This document shows, piece by piece, positions 38,357 to 43,018 of a stretch of 43,018 bases of DNA (positions within the stretch are counted from its first letter, which is position 1; each line of letters starts with the position of its first letter). The translations under genes and the position numbers were made by a program. Location of the stretch: assembly GCF_027853915.1 (NCBI RefSeq), contig NZ_JAQGLA010000070.1, positions 1 through 43,018 on the forward strand, written 5' to 3'. The notes beneath the pieces were generated by a model. That model was not told the DNA's origin and searched no databases. It worked only from the letters and a program-made list of their open reading frames with translations. The stretch is from Saccharopolyspora oryzae. Its GTDB lineage: Bacteria > Actinomycetota > Actinomycetes > Mycobacteriales > Pseudonocardiaceae.

Positions 38357-39595
38357 ATGAGCGCCGTGCCGCAGCTCGATGTCGAGAGCCGGGCATCGCG
38401 CCGGACCGCGACGGTCGACGTCGTGATCCCGGTCTACAACGAGGAACATTCGCTGCCGGGGTGTCTGGAGGTGCTCAGCGAGCACCTGGCCACTGGATTC
38501 CCGTTCTCCTGGACCATCACGATCGTCGACAACGCCAGCAGCGACGCCACGTTGCGCGTCGCGCACGAGCTGGCCGCCGCGATGGACCGCGTTCGGGTGC
38601 TGCACCTGGATCGCAAGGGGCGCGGGTTGGCGTTGCGCACCGCGTGGGGGTACAGCGATGCGGACGTCGTGGTCTACATGGACGTCGACCTGTCCACCGG
38701 GCTCGACGCGCTGCTGCCGCTGGTCGCGCCGCTGGTCAACGGGCATTCCGACCTGGCCGTCGGGTCGCGGTTGGCGAGCGGGGCGCGGACCGTGCGCGGG
38801 GGCAAGCGGGAGTTGATCTCGCGCTGCTACAACGGGATGGTCCGCTGGACGCACGGCGCGCGGTTCACCGATGCGCAGTGCGGGTTCAAGGCGGCGCGGA
38901 CCGATGTGATCAAGCCGCTGCTGAACGCGGTCCGGGACGATTCCTGGTTCTTCGACACCGAACTCCTGCTCCTCGCCGAGCACAATGGTCTTCGGGTGCA
39001 CGAAGTTCCGGTGGACTGGGTCGAGGACGTCGACACGCGCGTGAACGTGGTGCGGACGGCTTTTGACGACATCGCCGGGTTGGTGCGGGTCGCGCGGGCG
39101 AAGTTCACCGGCCAGGCGAAGGTGGCGGGTCTGCCGCAGCGGCCGGCGCCGCGCGCGGCACATCCGCAGGCGGCGTTGGCGAAGCGGGAGAACGGCCTGC
39201 TGTGGCAGCTGGTTTCGTTCGGCGCCATCGGTCTCGTGTCCACTGTGCTCACCGCGGTGCTGTACGCGGTGCTGCGCAACTGGTGGCCGCCGCTGCTGGC
39301 CAACCTGGTCGCGCTGATCGCGACCACGCTGTGGAACACCGAGGCCAACCGCAGGTACACCTTCCTGCGGGAGCCGGGTTCGTCCGGGCGCGTGCACCTG
39401 CAAGGACTCGTCGTGTTCGCGCTGTACTACGCGGTGACCTCCGGTGCGCTGCTCGTCCTGAACGCCTGGCAGGCGGATCCGTCGAGGTGGCTGGAAGTCC
39501 TGGTTCTCGTGGTGTCCTCGGTGCTGGGCACAGCGCTGCGATTCGTGCTGCTGCGGTCCTGGGTGTTCCGGCCGCGCGGGGAAGGTGCGTCATGA
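38357..39595 (+). CDS. Bifunctional family 2 glycosyltransferase / GtrA protein
   Basis: A 412-residue fusion. Residues about 18-240 form a GT2 (DPM1/polyprenyl-phosphate sugar transferase) domain: VDVVIPVYNEEHSLPGCL, ITIVDNASSD, VYMDVDLSTGLDALLPLV (DxD) and DAQCGFKAARTDV. Residues about 275-405 form a GtrA-like four-helix membrane domain. The protein should transfer a sugar from a nucleotide to polyprenyl phosphate and help flip it. The ATG at 38357 follows GGTGGGAG. Its stop overlaps the GT39 gene start (ATGA), so a two-step glycosylation pathway is likely: lipid-linked sugar made here, used by the next enzyme. Confidence 0.9.
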   Translation: MSAVPQLDVESRASRRTATVDVVIPVYNEEHSLPGCLEVLSEHLATGFPFSWTITIVDNASSDATLRVAHELAAAMDRVRVLHLDRKGRGLALRTAWGYSDADVVVYMDVDLSTGLDALLPLVAPLVNGHSDLAVGSRLASGARTVRGGKRELISRCYNGMVRWTHGARFTDAQCGFKAARTDVIKPLLNAVRDDSWFFDTELLLLAEHNGLRVHEVPVDWVEDVDTRVNVVRTAFDDIAGLVRVARAKFTGQAKVAGLPQRPAPRAAHPQAALAKRENGLLWQLVSFGAIGLVSTVLTAVLYAVLRNWWPPLLANLVALIATTLWNTEANRRYTFLREPGSSGRVHLQGLVVFALYYAVTSGALLVLNAWQADPSRWLEVLVLVVSSVLGTALRFVLLRSWVFRPRGEGAS

Positions 39596-41619
39596 CCGCC
39601 GTTGCCGAGCCGATCGCCGCTCCGGCCCCGTCCCGTTCCCGCGGGTGGGAGCCGTGGGCGTTGGCCGTGATCTGCGGGATCGCCGCGCTGCTGTACCTGT
39701 GGGGAATCGGGAGTTCGTGGGGGAATTCGTACTACTCGGCGGCCGTGAAGTCGATGTCGGAGAGCTTCGAGGCGTTCTTCTTCGGCTCCTTCGACCCGGT
39801 CGGCGTGGTCACCGTGGACAAGCCGCCGATGGCCCTGTGGTTGCAGGTGCTCTCGGTGAAGATCTTCGGGTTCAACCAGTTCGCCGTGCTCGTCCCGCAG
39901 GCCGTCGCCGGAGTCGCGGCGGTGTTCCTGCTGCACCGCACGGTTCGGCGTTGGGCGGGGGAGCACGCCGCGCTGCTGGCCGCGCTGGTGATGGCGCTGA
40001 CGCCGATCACCGTCGTCATCAACCGCGACAACAACCCCGATACGCTGCTGGTTCTGCTCGTGATCGCGGCCGCTTACGCCATGACGCGGGCGTTCGAGAC
40101 GCGGCGGGCGACCGGTTGGGTCGCGCTGGCCGCGTTCTTGGTGGGCTGCGGATTCCTGACCAAGATGCTGCAGGCGTGGATGGTGCTGCCCGCGTTCATC
40201 GCTGCCTACCTGCTGGGCAGCCGGGCCGGGTGGGGGCGTCGACTGCTGGACCTCGGGGTGGCGGCCGTCGTGCTCCTGGTGAGCTCGTTCTGGTGGGTGG
40301 CGGCGACCGCGCTGTGGCCCTCGCCGAAGCCGTTCATCGGGGGCAGCGAGGACGGTTCCGCGCTGGACCTGATCTTCGGCTACAACGGGTTCGGCCGGAT
40401 CTTCGGGCAGAGCGGCCACGCCGGCGGTGCCGGTGGCCCTGGTGGTCCGGGCGGTCCCGGTGGCCACGGCGGCGGTTTCTCCGGCTCGGCGGGTCTTCTG
40501 CGGCTGTTCAACGAGCAGGTGGGCGGTCAGATCAGCTGGTTGCTGCCGCTGTGCGGGTTGGTGCTGGTGTCGATGCTGGTGGTCGGCATCCGGCGTCGCC
40601 CGGTGGATCGCGCGCAGCTCGCGGGCTGGGTGTTGTGGGGCGGTTGGCTGCTGGTCATCGGCCTGATGCTCAGCTTCGCGCAGGGCATCATGCACCCCTA
40701 CTACACGACGATGCTGGCGCCCGCGGTCGGCGCGCTGGTCGGGGCCGGGCTCGTCCGCTTCTGGCGCTGGTACCGCGAACCGGGCGGCAAGGCGTGGCTG
40801 CTGCCGATCGGTGTGGCGATCACCGCGGCGTGGGCGATGGTCATCGTCGCGCGCGACCTGAGCTGGCACGCGTGGGCCGGGTACGCCGCGGTGGGGCTGG
40901 GAGTAGTCGCGCTGGTCGCGCTGCTGATCGGTCGGCGCGGCGGTGCGGTTCTGGCTAAATCCGGCCTGGTTCTGGGGTTGGCCGCGATGCTGCTGGTGCC
41001 TACGGCGTGGTCGGCGATCGCCGTGGCCGGTGGGCAGTCCCCGATGGGCGGCGTGAACCCGATGGCCGGGCCGGAAACGTCGATGATGGGCGGAGACCGG
41101 ATGCGCCCGCCGGGAATGGGCGGCGACGGGATGCCGCCACCCGGCGGGGACGGGAAGCAGCGGCGCCTCATGGGCGAGATGGGCGGTGCCTCGCTCAGCG
41201 CCGACCAGCGGAAGCTGCTCGACTACGTCCAGGCGCAGGCCGGGGGCATCGAGGTGCCGCTCGCGGTCGAGGGCGGGGCGATGGGTGCTTCGTCGTACCT
41301 CATCAACTCCGATGTGACCGTGATCGGGATGGGCGGGTTCAGCGGAGGTGACGACGCGCCGTCGGTGGCCCGGTTGACCGAGTGGAAGCAGTCCGGCCAG
41401 CTCGGATTCGTGCTGCTCGGGGGCGGTCCCGGAGGCATGCAGCCGCCGGGTGGCATGGCGATGCCCGAAGGTGTGGAGATGCCGGGCGGCGCGGACATGA
41501 AGGGCGGCCGGGCGCGCAGCGACCGCGATGCGTGGGTCAAGCAGAACTGCACCGCGGTCGATCCAGCGGCGTGGGGAGGCACGGCCGGCAGCGGGCTGGA
41601 GCTGTACGCGTGCGGATAA
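39592..41619 (+). CDS. GT39/ArnT-like membrane glycosyltransferase
   Basis: A 675-residue polytopic membrane protein of the dolichyl-phosphate-mannose/ArnT-like group. The catalytic region SWGNSYYSAAVKSMSESFEAFFFGSFDPVGVVTVDKPPMALWLQ has the periplasmic DP/DKPP motif. About 11 further helices follow. Two low-complexity outside segments stand out: a Gly/Pro-rich loop (AGGAGGPGGPGGPGGHGGG, about residues 281-299) and a Met/Gly/Pro-rich stretch around 485-525. The C-terminal 150 residues form a soluble domain with VPLAVEGGAMGASSYLI and a final Cys pair. It should accept the polyprenyl sugar from the GT2/GtrA partner and place it on an unknown surface acceptor. Confidence 0.87.
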   Translation: MTAVAEPIAAPAPSRSRGWEPWALAVICGIAALLYLWGIGSSWGNSYYSAAVKSMSESFEAFFFGSFDPVGVVTVDKPPMALWLQVLSVKIFGFNQFAVLVPQAVAGVAAVFLLHRTVRRWAGEHAALLAALVMALTPITVVINRDNNPDTLLVLLVIAAAYAMTRAFETRRATGWVALAAFLVGCGFLTKMLQAWMVLPAFIAAYLLGSRAGWGRRLLDLGVAAVVLLVSSFWWVAATALWPSPKPFIGGSEDGSALDLIFGYNGFGRIFGQSGHAGGAGGPGGPGGPGGHGGGFSGSAGLLRLFNEQVGGQISWLLPLCGLVLVSMLVVGIRRRPVDRAQLAGWVLWGGWLLVIGLMLSFAQGIMHPYYTTMLAPAVGALVGAGLVRFWRWYREPGGKAWLLPIGVAITAAWAMVIVARDLSWHAWAGYAAVGLGVVALVALLIGRRGGAVLAKSGLVLGLAAMLLVPTAWSAIAVAGGQSPMGGVNPMAGPETSMMGGDRMRPPGMGGDGMPPPGGDGKQRRLMGEMGGASLSADQRKLLDYVQAQAGGIEVPLAVEGGAMGASSYLINSDVTVIGMGGFSGGDDAPSVARLTEWKQSGQLGFVLLGGGPGGMQPPGGMAMPEGVEMPGGADMKGGRARSDRDAWVKQNCTAVDPAAWGGTAGSGLELYACG

Positions 41620-41651
41620 GGCGCGGGACCCGGAGCTGACCGGGTGCGGCA

Positions 41652-41681
41652 GGCGGGGAGGGTGTCGACGCCCTCCCCGCC
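41652..41681 (+). terminator. Terminator of the glycosyltransferase operon
   Basis: GGCGGGGAGGG (41652-41662) pairs perfectly with CCCTCCCCGCC (41671-41681) around an 8-base loop. Confidence 0.75.
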
Positions 41682-41710
41682 GTTGACATCATCGGGCGGT
41701 CTCAGCGGGC

Positions 41711-41730
41711 TTCCAGGTTCTTCCCAGGTT
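41711..41730 (+). promoter_or_regulatory. Tandem direct repeat upstream of the response regulator
   Basis: TTCCAGGTT (41711-41719) and TTCCCAGGTT (41721-41730) share CAGGTT with an 11-bp period. They closely resemble the exact GTTCCCAGGT pair at 38268-38288. The position, 21 bp before the GTG of the regulator gene, suits autoregulation. Confidence 0.55.
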
Positions 41731-41750
41731 GGCGGGGGAGACTGGTCGCC

Positions 41751-42449
41751 GTGGTTGATTCCGCTCGGGTGCTGGTCGTCGACGACGAGCCGAACATCTT
41801 GGAACTGCTCACCGCCGCGTTGCGGTTGAGCGGGTTCGAGGTGCGCGGCGAAGGTACCGGCGCTGATGGTCTGGCCGCTGCGGCGGAGTTCCGGCCGGAC
41901 ATCGTCGTGCTGGACGTGATGCTGCCGGACCGGGACGGGTTCTCGGTAGCCACCGAGCTGCGCGCGAACGGCAACACGGTGCCGGTGCTGTTCCTGACCG
42001 CGCGGGACGCCGTCGAGGACCGCATCGCGGGGCTCACCGCCGGCGGCGACGACTACGTCACCAAGCCGTTCAGCTTGGACGAGGTGGTGCTGCGGTTGCG
42101 CGCGATCCTGCGGCGGGTGCGGCCCGCGCAGGCCGACGACTCGACGCTGCGCTACCACGACGTCGAGCTGGACGAGGAGAGCTACGAGGTCCGCCGCGGT
42201 GGGCGGCTGATCACCCTCTCGCCCACCGAGTTCAAGCTGCTGCGCTACCTGCTGATCAACGCGGAGAAGGTGGTCAGCAAGGTGCAGATCCTGGACCGCG
42301 TGTGGAACTACGAGTTCGGCGGGGACAGCCGGATCGTCGAGTCCTACATCAGCTACCTGCGGCGCAAGGTCGACGCGGAGTCGCCCGCGCTGATCCACAC
42401 CATCCGAGGGGTGGGGTACGTGCTGCGGTTGCCGCCGGAGCGGAGATGA
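41751..42449 (+). CDS. OmpR/PhoB-family response regulator
   Basis: A 232-residue regulator. The receiver domain has Asp11/Asp12, phospho-acceptor Asp55 (IVVLDVMLPDRDG), Thr83 and Lys105 (DYVTKPFS), all intact. The winged helix (about 130-228) includes LSPTEFKLLRYLLINAEKVVSKVQILDRVWNYEF and the wing IHTIRGVGYVLR. The GTG at 41751 follows GGGGGAG. It overlaps the kinase gene by ATGA. With the similar repeats before this gene and before the glycosyltransferase operon, it probably controls both. Confidence 0.95.
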   Translation: MVDSARVLVVDDEPNILELLTAALRLSGFEVRGEGTGADGLAAAAEFRPDIVVLDVMLPDRDGFSVATELRANGNTVPVLFLTARDAVEDRIAGLTAGGDDYVTKPFSLDEVVLRLRAILRRVRPAQADDSTLRYHDVELDEESYEVRRGGRLITLSPTEFKLLRYLLINAEKVVSKVQILDRVWNYEFGGDSRIVESYISYLRRKVDAESPALIHTIRGVGYVLRLPPERR

Positions 42450-43018
42450 GGATCTTCAGCACGTTGCGCGGGCGGCTGGTGCTCGTGCTGCTCAGCGCGC
42501 TGGTGATCGGGCTGATGGCGATGGGGGCCACCAGCGCCGTTCTGCTGAGCCGGTCGTTGATCACCCGCACCGACGACCGGCTGGCGGAACTGGCCAGACC
42601 GTGGGAGCACGGTGTGCTGCCGCCGCCGGATCCGATGCGCGTCCCCCCGGAGCACGTGCGGGGGCGCGGGGAGCTGCCCACCGATTTCCGGGTGCTGGTG
42701 TTCGATCCGGCCGATGGCCAGGTCGGTGGGGTGCTCGGGAGTCCGGAGGGGGATGCCGGTGGGCCGCTGGTGTTGCACCCGGAACGCGCGCCCGCGGTCG
42801 GAACGGTGCCGGACCGGGCGGGCGGTTCGGACTGGCGGGTGCGGACCGTCGCGCTGCCCAACGGTCGCCTCGCCGTGCTCGCCCTGTCGCTGGCCGGGGT
42901 GGAGGCGACGGTGGGGCAGCTGGTGATCATCGAGCTGGTCGTGGGCGGGGCCGTGCTGGTGGTGCTGGCGGCGGCCGCCGCGATGACGGTGCGGCGGAGC
43001 CTGCGGGCGTTGGGCCGG
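42446..43018 (+). CDS. Sensor histidine kinase (partial, C-terminus beyond window)
   Basis: The first 191 residues of a membrane sensor kinase. TM1 is at about 10-34 (RLVLVLLSALVIGLMAMGATSAVLL), then an extracytoplasmic sensor of about 120 residues (SLITRTDDRLAELARPWEHG, DFRVLVFDPADGQVGGVLG, LAVLALSLAGVEATVGQL). TM2 is at about 158-179 and the beginning of a HAMP-like segment (RRSLRALG) follows. The dimerisation and ATPase domains lie outside the window. The ATG at 42446 overlaps the regulator stop, marking a cognate pair. Confidence 0.9.
   Translation, partial: MRIFSTLRGRLVLVLLSALVIGLMAMGATSAVLLSRSLITRTDDRLAELARPWEHGVLPPPDPMRVPPEHVRGRGELPTDFRVLVFDPADGQVGGVLGSPEGDAGGPLVLHPERAPAVGTVPDRAGGSDWRVRTVALPNGRLAVLALSLAGVEATVGQLVIIELVVGGAVLVVLAAAAAMTVRRSLRALGR

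Noticed and set aside
41683..41710. TTGACA at 41683-41688 as the -35 of the response regulator gene.
   Set aside because: No -10 sequence at the right spacing; the tandem boxes further downstream are better placed for control.

Overview
The window looks like chromosomal DNA of a high-GC actinobacterium. The backbone gene order (F420 guanylyltransferase, gpsA, ddl, DUF3515, thiL, ung, rpmB, DAK-type kinase, recG, pyc, rsmD, coaD, sepIVA, DUF177, rpmF, rnc, mutM) follows the order I know from Mycobacterium tuberculosis between about Rv2983 and Rv2924. The extra genes, the GC-rich codon usage and the dispersed repeats fit a Pseudonocardiaceae member such as Saccharopolyspora; that genus call is inference. 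No tRNA, rRNA, CRISPR array, transposase or prophage was seen.

Layout. 1-2422: fbiD (cut by the window edge, minus strand) diverges from plsC-gpsA. 2423-8095 is an insert relative to the mycobacterial order. It holds a repeat-rich spacer, a cystathionine gamma-lyase-type enzyme, a cysteine dioxygenase, and a minus-strand operon (flavin/PNPOx-like protein, GNAT, PaiB-like protein) diverging from a MocR regulator. 8310-14630: ddl, a CpdA-like phosphodiesterase, DUF3515, an Lrp-type ligand-binding protein, thiL, an MHS transporter and ung. 14729-25894: an Rv1733c-like membrane protein, rpmB, a FakA-like kinase, a YtrA-type regulator with two DUF1648 membrane proteins, recG and pyc. 26004-32609 is a second accessory block: an orphan LuxR-type regulator with an abnormal receiver, an unknown membrane protein, a two-LysM protein and a papain-like protease (neither with a signal peptide), a methyltransferase and a HelD/HelR ATPase. 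32779-38148: rsmD, coaD, a secreted guanyl RNase, sepIVA, DUF177, rpmF, rnc and mutM. 38357-43018: a GT2/GtrA protein and a GT39 membrane glycosyltransferase, followed by an OmpR-type regulator and its histidine kinase (cut by the window end).

The most unusual content is non-coding. (1) A family of about 158 bp with three copies (2446-2603, 15350-15507 reverse, 19586-19744) folds into nested hairpins. Stem sequences differ between copies yet mostly stay paired, which is covariation expected of a structured RNA or DNA. Each copy lies 3' of a co-oriented gene. (2) A 59 bp element of two perfect 18-bp palindromes (CAGTTTCAATTGAAACTG), always 41 bp apart start to start around a conserved 23-bp spacer, occurs three times (8112, 33362, 38186), each time just after a stop codon. 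(3) Tandem 11-bp direct repeats with a TTCC(C)AGGT core precede both the GT2/GT39 operon and the adjacent two-component operon, which suggests one regulon. (4) The mocR/flavoprotein intergenic region carries direct and inverted TCGAARTGCCA motifs that overlap the mocR start codon.
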